Shown here in pieces: positions 18,601-27,190 of a stretch of DNA of 64,000 bases (position 1 is the stretch's first letter; each line of letters opens with the position of its first letter). Under the pieces are notes generated by a model that did not search any database, was not told the DNA's origin, and saw nothing but the letters and a program-made list of their open reading frames with translations. The DNA is from a virus: positions 1 to 64,000 of IMG/VR virus record IMGVR_UViG_3300021197_001743; one strand, written 5' to 3'. Made by a program: the position numbers and the translations under genes.

Positions 18601-21600
18601 CATTAAAGATGACGACGTCAGTGATAATTTTTACATGCTTGAGAAAAGCATGAACCAAGTTGTATCCGAGGAAATGCTAAAGTTGTTTTCTTCCGTTCAG
18701 GAGTTTGCTAACCTGATAGGTCGCCCTGTTGATCGATACCGACACAATTACAAGCGACTAGATAAAGTCCGACAGCACTTCTTTGACAAAGTCGAGCAAG
18801 ATATGGATCCGGAAGCGTTTATTAGGTACTATAAGTGGATCGATGCTTCGATATCCGAAATGGTTAATCAATTGGTTCCTGCTTCCGTTAACTTCGGAAC
18901 AGGAGTAACAGACATTGTTGAGTCTCATATTCTCGAGAGAAACAAATATCAAAGAAGACCCGGTCTCCTCGATACAGTACAAAGCACCGAAGCCTCCATC
19001 CGTGGTATCGAAGAGCTTACGTATAATTGGAAAACAGGCCATCCTTCCACTGATGACAACACAAACTGTCTATGGCAAAAAGAAAGAAAAGAAAGGACTG
19101 ATATTCCGGATCGCGAAAGAATACGGAAAGTGTTGGTTAACGACAACAACGATCCTGCGCCGGTATTATCAAAGCCAGATAAAACAATCTATCAGGGCTC
19201 AACTTACGCCATCAGAAGGTTATCCAATCCTTACAAGTTTTCAGTAGATATGAACAACTCTATTCATGGTGGTACCAACTTCTCGGAACAAAAAAATCGA
19301 GACTTCTTTAAGAGTGGTATTACTATTCATGGAGATAAAGGTCCATCCAACGCCCCAAGAAACGTTGTTGGTATCGGTATTGGTTTTGAGCAAGGTATCA
19401 TTGAGAGACAAAAGTGCGACGATATTCAAGATCCAAATTCAAAATCTTATTTTGATGCCACAGTTCAGGTTGGTAAATTTACCGATGCTACGTCTTCTCT
19501 GCCGGTAGATGCATCTTCTTCTTACGATTATCTTCTTAAGGCTTCAATGTTCTGGCCTTTTAACATTAAGTCCGGATCACTGGTGAGTGGATACAACAGT
19601 AGAGTATCAAGCTTATATAAATCTGATGCTATTTTTGTTAATATCCACTCTGACACAATTGATATAACGAACGAAATACCCATTCAAGGGCCTTTCACAC
19701 AAGCACACGTAGGTGGTGCTCAAAATAGACACGTTAATCTAAATAAGTATGATTCTGCTCTCGCAACAGCCAACAATCTCGATGATCAATACACTCGACC
19801 TGAGGCTTGGAGATTACTACTTGGAGATAATCCATTATCACCACACTTAGATGGCGCAATGGGATTTGTTGGTCCTGATTATGGTGGTCCTTATCCTGAC
19901 ACAAGTCGTAAGCTTGCGATCTATAACCGCGAGGAAAAAGCTAAGAGACCAGTCAACATTAGGAACATTGAAACAGAACTAAATTCGCCCGTCCATGGAA
20001 ACTTTCAATTTCAATATGAGGTTTTTTCAACCTTTGGTAATCAAAAGTACTTGTTGCGACGTGAAGAGGGCTCTCTTTTACCAGACAGTATCTCCAATAC
20101 TCTCCCACAGACCACGAATTACTTCACGCTTGTTAGTCAAGCTCCGTATAACGTAGGTAATGTGTTTGGAGGAGGAATATATTCCAACAGACAACCGGAC
20201 ACTGGAAGTTTAGTATTCCAATCTGGAACAGTGGCTGTTAGTGCTTCTGGTTCGTTTTCGGTATATGGTAAAGATTTTATCGACAGCACAGATACCTTGA
20301 CTGTCCGAGAAGGCACTTACGGTACAGCAGGTAGTGGTGCCCCTAACATAGTTGCAACAGGAAGCTCTGATACCGACTGGTACAATAATTTGAGTGCAAG
20401 CGTTAGAGCCAACTCCGGAGTTACTCCCACATATACAACTTCCAATCTGGTATACAGTCAAGGCATCGAAGTACAAGCGAGGAATGCCTCTTTTATGTCT
20501 GCCTCTATAGGATCTTCTGAGATTCGAACGGGAGATTTTGCTATTTCATTTTGGCTGCTTATGGGTTCCGGATCCATTACCATGTCCAATACAATATATC
20601 GTGAATGCAATGATGCCGGTGCTGGAGCGTCGACAGCCGCGACAGATGGTAGAAATGTTTTTATAAATAGCGCCGGTAAATTAAGATTTATGACTGCCTA
20701 CAATTCCGGAGGAGGGTTTGTTAGAGATATTTTTGGTTATGAAACATTCAGGGCTGATTATTTTGACCAGAGAATACATGTTGTCTGGAGTCATGTTGCT
20801 ACTTTTAATTCTTCTACTGCCGCCACTCTTTATATAAATGGGGTATCGTCTTCAATAGCTGCGATCCCAAGTGGCGAGAGCGTCGGGCTTGTACAGAATA
20901 CTCCGACAGATGTCTTCTTTCTCAACCGAAGGCCAACCGAAGACAGGACAATATATTCTGGTGGCAACAACTCCTTCATTGATGAGATAGTCATCTTAAA
21001 CACCACAGCTTCACAAGCCGCCGTAGATACTCTATTTAATTGCGGCAAAAGAATAGATCCTTCTGACCTATACGCCGTGATTCCGTCTGCAAGCATAACT
21101 CAATACTATGGTTTTGAAGACAACATTATTAATGATGAAGATGTGATTCCCGGCAGAGGATCTGCTCCGCTAAGTCTGGACATCAACAATGTATCGACAA
21201 ATTTTAAGCTAGCCTCTGGTTCTTCTGGGGTATGTGTTAGTGAGCCGCCTCAAGCTAACTTTTCTCTGGTCGCAACAGCATCCGGAACATCTGGTAATGG
21301 GCCTGTTTCTGGATCTGTTGTTTCGAGCTGTGGCTCTTATTTCAACTTCACTGATCTTGCAGGCGGACAGGATTTTCAACCTGAGGTATCCTCTAAGGCA
21401 AATGATATTGTTCGCGAGATCCCAAGGTCTGATCTGACAAGTTCAAGACACGTAATTTCAACACGATTTTCAGCTCCCGGTGGACCTGAGGTCAACTCTA
21501 GAGGGTATCTAGACATCGCAACAGGACAATACTCTGTCTATAATTCGCTTAATTATCGCAACCTTTCTGTTCGAAGCAGTGGTTCCGGAGAACCAACGAC

Positions 21601-22003
21601 AATACGAGTTAATTCCTTCGCAAACCGTCGAGAGGGTCTGAGGACCTTGAGGACAAGACATTGCGGACAATATGGTATAGAGAGCCAGTACGGAGCTGTA
21701 TCGAGCACTGGATACGATGTTGAGCCTTCGTTTCACAAACAGCATAGGAATACGTTAGTGACTCCGCGGTCATCGAGTTCTTCAGTTGTAGACACAGAGG
21801 TATTCGACAACATGAACGTAGCGTCATTGTTGCCTCGATCAGATTTTCAATATTCTTGGATCAACAACGCGGTTAGTGGTTCAAATTGGAGAGAGGATCA
21901 AATATTATACGGGTTTGCACCTACAAATGGGCTATTGAGCTCGTCAGTGGGAATTAATGCAGCAATAACCTTCCCAACAGCATCAACATTATTTGGAGTT
22001 TAA
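15683..22003 (+). CDS. Giant LamG-domain tail fibre/baseplate protein (2106 residues)
   Basis: A very long structural protein with at least two, probably three, LamG/concanavalin-like jelly rolls. The first, about residues 170-300, has STIEFWLKKD, LTNWHHYAVSF and RFYIDGG. A probable second is at about 630-830 (AFTLEADIVV, NNHWNLALRV). The third is at about 1615-1770 (GDFAISFWLL, HVVWSHVATF, LYINGVSS). Between them lies a conserved-looking helical region (residues about 470-600 and 960-1100, for example NIYKTKGTEKSIRNLIRCFG), a type of segment seen in phage baseplate-attached proteins. LamG folds usually bind glycans, so host-surface recognition is likely. The start overlaps the preceding gene. 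No processing site or signal peptide is seen. Confidence 0.7.
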   Translation: MSIKNLFGKSIKNYQSASANVESSTFINKEVVERDTYLPPIDFATASNFVKYGSAELYYSNSISRIHDDYPYDGSEAEKISFHQSSSYLDRWMFTNKYPKSTGYINLGTTGYNTSIVDGYGGTATPEYIRTWGGLHTASAGMSDSPIRSTFDKSTKYNAALNRTQNWRVNPSDGSTIEFWLKKDAFNLANTEREVILDLWNGEASSSADYGRLTLELTGGSGATFIATLQSGTAGFYRQAVCDTTIDTASLTNWHHYAVSFTSASTGITTRFYIDGGENLSQTVGTPIGELNGLITGYIGALQTSPSGSAAAATAGKLSASVDEFRYWKTRRTSNDINLNWFTNVGGGSNTDDDTNNISLSVYYKFNEGIVGISSTDQKVLDYSGRIANGHWQGYTSTARNTGSAFTLSSNAFVEGGDPIIYSDHPEVSSLTSEMTTSGSNHDNEQGSSLFSSLPNWMQSEDELSGGNLKSITQILSSYFDTLHSQITALPNLKKKKYTEATEKALPFANRLLTDKGFITKDIFVNSEIVETFANKNTDSKFFSDNVNEIKNLIYTNIYNNLENIYKTKGTEKSIRNLIRCFGVDDEIIKLNVYTDGGTHYFTDKAKATSVKKKYINFDNPDYFSSTMYQTSSTNNALTFISGSTASANGSNNAFTLEADIVVPYKKEELDIGFYNTPFLSSSIFGFHEAIEGDPSDYTWATSTTASLSVYLVRDKLESKDARFIIKSQDGTINLTSSYISDIYNNNHWNLALRVKPDTYPYAGNVTNATPNYTIEFYGVNYNFDELANEIFLTASVSNASGSAFLSNPKRVYAGAHATNFTGSVLQRSDMQIGSVRAWFDYIGDASIQAHNKDPLNFGNLETYRGSNIFTIADKQISSQELTIFNWDFDTVSGSDGSGDFTIDDITSGSSDTIYGWIDNIIRREYRGKGDGFGTSTSTFIENEFLYAQRKELPEISYTNDNIFIKGEEQINFIKDDDVSDNFYMLEKSMNQVVSEEMLKLFSSVQEFANLIGRPVDRYRHNYKRLDKVRQHFFDKVEQDMDPEAFIRYYKWIDASISEMVNQLVPASVNFGTGVTDIVESHILERNKYQRRPGLLDTVQSTEASIRGIEELTYNWKTGHPSTDDNTNCLWQKERKERTDIPDRERIRKVLVNDNNDPAPVLSKPDKTIYQGSTYAIRRLSNPYKFSVDMNNSIHGGTNFSEQKNRDFFKSGITIHGDKGPSNAPRNVVGIGIGFEQGIIERQKCDDIQDPNSKSYFDATVQVGKFTDATSSLPVDASSSYDYLLKASMFWPFNIKSGSLVSGYNSRVSSLYKSDAIFVNIHSDTIDITNEIPIQGPFTQAHVGGAQNRHVNLNKYDSALATANNLDDQYTRPEAWRLLLGDNPLSPHLDGAMGFVGPDYGGPYPDTSRKLAIYNREEKAKRPVNIRNIETELNSPVHGNFQFQYEVFSTFGNQKYLLRREEGSLLPDSISNTLPQTTNYFTLVSQAPYNVGNVFGGGIYSNRQPDTGSLVFQSGTVAVSASGSFSVYGKDFIDSTDTLTVREGTYGTAGSGAPNIVATGSSDTDWYNNLSASVRANSGVTPTYTTSNLVYSQGIEVQARNASFMSASIGSSEIRTGDFAISFWLLMGSGSITMSNTIYRECNDAGAGASTAATDGRNVFINSAGKLRFMTAYNSGGGFVRDIFGYETFRADYFDQRIHVVWSHVATFNSSTAATLYINGVSSSIAAIPSGESVGLVQNTPTDVFFLNRRPTEDRTIYSGGNNSFIDEIVILNTTASQAAVDTLFNCGKRIDPSDLYAVIPSASITQYYGFEDNIINDEDVIPGRGSAPLSLDINNVSTNFKLASGSSGVCVSEPPQANFSLVATASGTSGNGPVSGSVVSSCGSYFNFTDLAGGQDFQPEVSSKANDIVREIPRSDLTSSRHVISTRFSAPGGPEVNSRGYLDIATGQYSVYNSLNYRNLSVRSSGSGEPTTIRVNSFANRREGLRTLRTRHCGQYGIESQYGAVSSTGYDVEPSFHKQHRNTLVTPRSSSSSVVDTEVFDNMNVASLLPRSDFQYSWINNAVSGSNWREDQILYGFAPTNGLLSSSVGINAAITFPTASTLFGV

Positions 22004-22004
22004 G

Positions 22005-25000
22005 ATGGCTAATTATTATCAAGATTTTGTAGGACTGAACACTTTTGTGTATGATATCAGCGATTGGGATAATTTAACAGTAGAAGAGATAGACTATAAC
22101 AATACCAAGACGTCTGGTCTTCCATTAGGGCTAAATACTATCGGGATTAAAGATCCTGCTACTCAAAAAATTGCTATTACAAGCTTTTACTTGAATTACG
22201 TTTTCACAAAACCAAATCTCCCATCATTCGCAGTCGCCGATAACCCAGATGTTTTCAACGCCTTAATGATAAAAAGAAATGGACCATACGGATATCCTTC
22301 ATGGCAGCAGATTAGAGTTGGTAATAACCCATTAACACGAAAGCAACGAGCCAACAACATCTTTACTTATGTCCAAGAGCCCGGAAACAAATACGAAATC
22401 ACAATTAATCAAAAGAACTATAGTCACATAGATCGCTTCGGAGCGATAAACAAGTTTACAGAGCCTGTCGTCGTTGACTCATACAAGCCCCTCGAACTTA
22501 TCGGAGGTCTCAACGTGTACAATCCCAAGATTGATGCTTATGAGACAAAGATGGTGAAGATAAAAACATCATTCGCAAATGAAACAGCGTTCTTCGCGAA
22601 TGATCAAGTGAACCGATACTACGAGACCATCGAGGAATCAGATCAGAATTATGAAAAACTTAAAGAACTTTATCTCAATGGTGGCCTATTAGACGACTCT
22701 TCGCCTTTGGAAATCTTTAATTTGCTAACTTATAAGCAATCCATCTGGCCTAAGCAACAATACCGATACCTCAATAAGACAAGAAGCCGAACTTTCTTTG
22801 TTAACAAATTCTGGAGAGACGTCCGGACAGATAGAACGAATACTTCGGCTGATAATGGCTTTGGCTCTACTGTTCCTTCACAATCAATGTGGCCTCTTGA
22901 TGTTGCTGCCGACTGGTCGACGAGGGGAATACCCTCACAGTCTACCAACGGCTCCGCCGCTGACATTTATGGGTATTACATTGGTGCTGTTGTAGGTGGT
23001 TTAGCTATAACAAACATACTCGGCTTTAATACGGGAGAGGACAGTGGAGTGGCACTCGTACCACCAAGAGCATCTTCTTCATTGGGAGGCGCTGGTGTAT
23101 TGATGAACTCTTATTCGCATGTTGGAAGAGGGTATTATACTTCTGCCGGAACACCTACTTACGGGGCTAGTCCGGAGATCATACCAGAAGGCGGCTCCCC
23201 CGGACCTTCTGGTTTAAATCTAGATAACCTATTGTCAGCATCTTGCTTTTATGCTAAAAGACACACGATCAATCTACAAGAGTCCGTTGTTTCACCATCA
23301 GGAATGAATTTGTCCGAAGTTACGAGATCGAATTCTATAGCAACGGGGTCTTTATTTGAAGGGCTCGCAACATGGGATGCTCCAGTACAAGCCGGGAAGA
23401 ATCCTTTTTATGATTCATATGAAGACTTCGCACAGAATATTAGACTTAAGGGTCAAGGATACTCTATAGTTCCGGAATTTCGAATTAGTTCACACGTCGA
23501 AACATATGAGACCCTAGGGATCACCGAAGAGTTATCTTCTATTTTCGAAATCTCTGGTGCACTTAAATCGAATACGACAACTTCTAACTCATCTACGTTT
23601 TATGAGGTGCTAAGTACATCAGATTTCCTTAAACATTTTGATTTAATAAAGAAAGACCATGAAGACTTCACTTCCCCTTCGGTTCTTACTTTAAAATGCA
23701 AGGCTGTCAAGAAATTCCTACCTTACGAAGGGTTCTACCCAGCAAACAGAACTACGCAAATAGCCCAACAATTCTATAGTTCACATAAAGATGCGATATC
23801 AGCATTTAGTATAGGAGGGAATCCAACAACAGGTTCTTCGAATTATGCCAATCAAGTAGTATTAGAACCTCTCTTCGCACCCGGAGTACTGTTCAATACA
23901 ATAAAGTCAGGTGTCGCTTGTGATTACCCCGTCATTTTCGATGCCGATAATGCCGCAACAGCTTCTTATGATTACGCAAAAGGAACAGGCTCGGACAAAA
24001 TAAACTATGTAATTACAGGATCGGATCTTAGTTTGAGCTCAAGTGGGTACTATGATAGTATTTTCAGCACCAGAATTCCATTTGAAGCACTAGTGGAGCC
24101 AGAAAGGTACATGGCCAATAAAGACTTTAGCATTCAGGAGCCTCACCCTTTTGGCATCGGCGGAGAAGGCGTTACGGCTATCTGGAGCGGCGATGGCGAT
24201 AACTTGTATAAAAAAATGGCAAACAATTTTCTGGCTGAAGTACCAGAGTTTTTCCTGAAGAGCCAGAACTTTACAACATTGTCCTCGCTAGAATCATCCA
24301 ATCCAGAGTTTGGTAATGCAATTTCGGGTAATTATTATGTCATGAGAGTGAAGATGTATCATTCGCGAGACAAAGCAAATGATCAACTACCAGCTTTGAA
24401 TGATGAATTCATCCAGCCACCCCAAGATTTATATCCAAGAAGAGAAGTTAGAGAAACGTTTACTATGTATTCCCGACCAACTGCTTTTGGGTCTTCAACA
24501 TGGGGTGGAGGAACCGGCTCTTACACGTATGACTCAATTGATTATAATTTTTCTGGGTCTGATTCTCTCAGTGGGTTTAATTTTCCATATACTGCCCCTT
24601 ATTATCATGGAGAAGGCTGGTGTGATTTAATTTTCAAGCCAACCGAGACCAAGAAATATACATTGAGCGAAATCCTTACAGATGTACAAAAGTTTCCATA
24701 TTATACCCGCTTCTGGTGGCCCGGAGAGAATGATGCAATTAGAGATCTGGCCGGTGTAGCTGCATTAAAGGCCTCGTCTAATGGATATACTGGCTCTTAT
24801 GATTCTTACGATCAATCTCCTTGGGTCGAGCTTCCAGCATCAACAGGGAGTGCACTACCGCCTGCTTTATATTACACCACGACAAATTGGTCCAACACTC
24901 CAACAAGCGATATCAGACCCTTGAGGAACGATACATATTATGGACCGCAGCATCCGTCTGTTTTAAATTATAATGCAATGCAATTAAAATCGAGCGTCAA

Positions 25001-26237
25001 TTTATTTGGAAAAGCCCAGTCTATCTCAAAACGCCTCACGACGGATGGATCGGAGACTAATATAGAGGTTTTTTCTGAGGGAACAACTGAGGCAAAATCT
25101 CAATGGGTCATACAGCCAAAATTTGAAACCCCAATGTTAAACTTCAATAAGTACACAAATTTAGATGAAAACAGCTGTACTAAGCCTTTGTATGCTTCTG
25201 AATCTGTTGCAAGAGGAATGTGGCACCAGTATGGTGAATTGCCTGCTCAAAATGAAGGAGTATATCTTCAGGTTGACGACATACCTCAGCCATGGCTCGC
25301 CGGCGCTTTAAATGTAGACAAGGTGGAACTTAAAAACAAAGTTCGTTCCCTTGCTGATCTCTGCGGCTTCGACAAGAACCCCGTTAAGCTCGGACAAGTC
25401 GGAGAAGTAAAACAAATATCCGAAGCGGTTGTTGCTGTTCCTTTTATCGAGAAAGACGCAACAAGGCAATTCTTCACTATTCCAAGAGCAGATATTGATG
25501 ATACCCTCTCGGCATTACAAAGAGAAGTGGAGCCCGGCAGTTATGTGCTCGGAGGACCTCCAAAGGTTGGAAACACAATTATCGATATGGTTAAGAAAAT
25601 GCAGCGGTATGTGTTCCCTCCATCAATGGACTTCGTAAGATACAACCAAATCCAGCCATTTGCGATGTATGTTTTTGAATTCACTCACAACTTATCTAAG
25701 AAAGACCTTGCAGATATATGGCAGAATCTCCCACCAGATATTGGAACATCATTTGACGAAGCCGAAGCTTCAATTTCCCATGAGCTACTCGCACATGAAT
25801 TGCTTGGAGGTGGATCAGTAATTAAAGATGGCAAGCTTGATGAAAATGCAGAGGGGAACGAGTTGCCTTCAAGCATCCAGTGGATGGTATTCAAAGTCAA
25901 GCGACGTGCACAAACCAAATACTTCGATAAAGTAGTTCAAAACACTGGTCGTCTTCCTAAGCCTGCATTGCAATTGGCGGCTGAAAGAGATGAAGATAAA
26001 GATAAGAGAGCCCAAGGTGAAGATCCTGATATCACATACAACTGGCCTTACGATTTCTTTTCGCTCGTTGAACTAGTTAAATTAGATGCTGAGGTCACTC
26101 TTGCAAATGTTGAAAATGACGACAAGGGCAACAAGGTATTTAAAGAAATAAACAAAAAAGACACAACTAGTGATGCCGGCGGTAAGCGATCTCAAGCGAT
26201 CTCAGAAGCAAGAGGAAACAAGAAGGACGGGAAATGA
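22005..26237 (+). CDS. Large virion structural protein (1410 residues), unrecognised
   Basis: The start is placed at ATG 22005, two nt after the preceding stop, with GGAG at 21995-21998; an in-frame TTG at 21993 is less likely. The protein is rich in Tyr, Ser, Asn and Gly, with long beta-type stretches typical of tail or fibre proteins and no enzyme motif. The C-terminal 250 residues change character, becoming charged and helical (AHELLGGGSVIKDGKLDENA, then KEINKKDTTSDAGGKRSQAI), which may be an assembly or anchoring domain. It lies in an unbroken run of overlapping genes after gp6 and the LamG giant, so it is probably part of the baseplate-fibre apparatus. I do not recognise the family. Confidence 0.65.
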   Translation: MANYYQDFVGLNTFVYDISDWDNLTVEEIDYNNTKTSGLPLGLNTIGIKDPATQKIAITSFYLNYVFTKPNLPSFAVADNPDVFNALMIKRNGPYGYPSWQQIRVGNNPLTRKQRANNIFTYVQEPGNKYEITINQKNYSHIDRFGAINKFTEPVVVDSYKPLELIGGLNVYNPKIDAYETKMVKIKTSFANETAFFANDQVNRYYETIEESDQNYEKLKELYLNGGLLDDSSPLEIFNLLTYKQSIWPKQQYRYLNKTRSRTFFVNKFWRDVRTDRTNTSADNGFGSTVPSQSMWPLDVAADWSTRGIPSQSTNGSAADIYGYYIGAVVGGLAITNILGFNTGEDSGVALVPPRASSSLGGAGVLMNSYSHVGRGYYTSAGTPTYGASPEIIPEGGSPGPSGLNLDNLLSASCFYAKRHTINLQESVVSPSGMNLSEVTRSNSIATGSLFEGLATWDAPVQAGKNPFYDSYEDFAQNIRLKGQGYSIVPEFRISSHVETYETLGITEELSSIFEISGALKSNTTTSNSSTFYEVLSTSDFLKHFDLIKKDHEDFTSPSVLTLKCKAVKKFLPYEGFYPANRTTQIAQQFYSSHKDAISAFSIGGNPTTGSSNYANQVVLEPLFAPGVLFNTIKSGVACDYPVIFDADNAATASYDYAKGTGSDKINYVITGSDLSLSSSGYYDSIFSTRIPFEALVEPERYMANKDFSIQEPHPFGIGGEGVTAIWSGDGDNLYKKMANNFLAEVPEFFLKSQNFTTLSSLESSNPEFGNAISGNYYVMRVKMYHSRDKANDQLPALNDEFIQPPQDLYPRREVRETFTMYSRPTAFGSSTWGGGTGSYTYDSIDYNFSGSDSLSGFNFPYTAPYYHGEGWCDLIFKPTETKKYTLSEILTDVQKFPYYTRFWWPGENDAIRDLAGVAALKASSNGYTGSYDSYDQSPWVELPASTGSALPPALYYTTTNWSNTPTSDIRPLRNDTYYGPQHPSVLNYNAMQLKSSVNLFGKAQSISKRLTTDGSETNIEVFSEGTTEAKSQWVIQPKFETPMLNFNKYTNLDENSCTKPLYASESVARGMWHQYGELPAQNEGVYLQVDDIPQPWLAGALNVDKVELKNKVRSLADLCGFDKNPVKLGQVGEVKQISEAVVAVPFIEKDATRQFFTIPRADIDDTLSALQREVEPGSYVLGGPPKVGNTIIDMVKKMQRYVFPPSMDFVRYNQIQPFAMYVFEFTHNLSKKDLADIWQNLPPDIGTSFDEAEASISHELLAHELLGGGSVIKDGKLDENAEGNELPSSIQWMVFKVKRRAQTKYFDKVVQNTGRLPKPALQLAAERDEDKDKRAQGEDPDITYNWPYDFFSLVELVKLDAEVTLANVENDDKGNKVFKEINKKDTTSDAGGKRSQAISEARGNKKDGK

Positions 26238-27190
26238 CATTTTTTAATAAGAAAGAAGACGTTATTGGCATCGAGCTAACCCCGTATGGAAGAAGTTTGT
26301 TGTCCAAAGGCAAGCTCGAACCAGTCTATTATGCTTTTTTTGATGACGACATATTATATGATTCGGCTGCTGGTGGCTTCACCGAGACTAACAACCTAAT
26401 AGAAGCTCGAATTATTGATGAAACACCAAGAGTAAGGCCGCCTCGAGATCTAACTTCGGTAGAAGGTAGTATCTTTACGTACGAAAGGTCTGAAGATGAA
26501 ACTCGTCCGCACACAAGAATGAAATTGAACTATATGACAGAGCCTATGGGAACTTCGGATCAGACCAGTGATGATGCTCCCTCTTGGAAAGCAACCTTTA
26601 TTCAAGGCGAGATAACCGGATCAGTCCAGACGACCTTAACCGGATCAGATAAATATATCCGGCAGATCCCACAAATTGAATCAGTGATCGAATACACCAT
26701 GCAAATTAGAAATACTAGCGATGACCCACCTGTTCGAGGACAGAAAGTGTCGCCACAACGACCGGTTTCCCAAGTATTCCAAGATGGAACATATGTCGAG
26801 GTTCTAGAAGAACAAGTCCTTAGTCAACTTAGAGAGATTGCTGGGTTCAACTTTAAAGATAGTCTAGAGGTAGAGGTCTTCTTGTATGACGATACAGCAG
26901 AAGAAAACTTAATTCCTTTAAAGTTTACACCAAGAAACGATCAAATTGTCGATGGTATTTTGCTGGATGAAGTTAGGGCTACGCAGGTTGATATCGACCC
27001 AACGTATGTTGAATATTATATTAATTTCAACACAGATGGAAATATCCCATCCGCCGATATATGCGAGGGAATTAAGGAATTAAAAGCCAACGATATACAA
27101 GTTAATATCGAGGTGGATTGCCCTGATATGGAGTCTGTTGACTTTGATATCTACGGAACAAGAGTTACAGATGTGGAGATATGTGAGTAA
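26234..27190 (+). CDS. Virion protein with shared 'T-x-x-GR-x-x-L-x-x-G' N-terminal module
   Basis: A 318-residue protein beginning with IGIELTPYGRSLLSKGKLEP followed by YYAFFDDDILYD. The same layout (TDHGRKQLAKG, then KFALGDEEIDY) opens the protein at 32128, so both share an N-terminal module of about 45 residues. The rest is a mixed alpha/beta region with acidic C-terminal segments (VDCPDMESVDFDIYG) and no catalytic motif. ATGA overlap couples it to the previous gene and TAATG to the next. A structural role in tail or baseplate is inferred from neighbours; its exact function is unknown. Confidence 0.6.
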   Translation: MTFFNKKEDVIGIELTPYGRSLLSKGKLEPVYYAFFDDDILYDSAAGGFTETNNLIEARIIDETPRVRPPRDLTSVEGSIFTYERSEDETRPHTRMKLNYMTEPMGTSDQTSDDAPSWKATFIQGEITGSVQTTLTGSDKYIRQIPQIESVIEYTMQIRNTSDDPPVRGQKVSPQRPVSQVFQDGTYVEVLEEQVLSQLREIAGFNFKDSLEVEVFLYDDTAEENLIPLKFTPRNDQIVDGILLDEVRATQVDIDPTYVEYYINFNTDGNIPSADICEGIKELKANDIQVNIEVDCPDMESVDFDIYGTRVTDVEICE

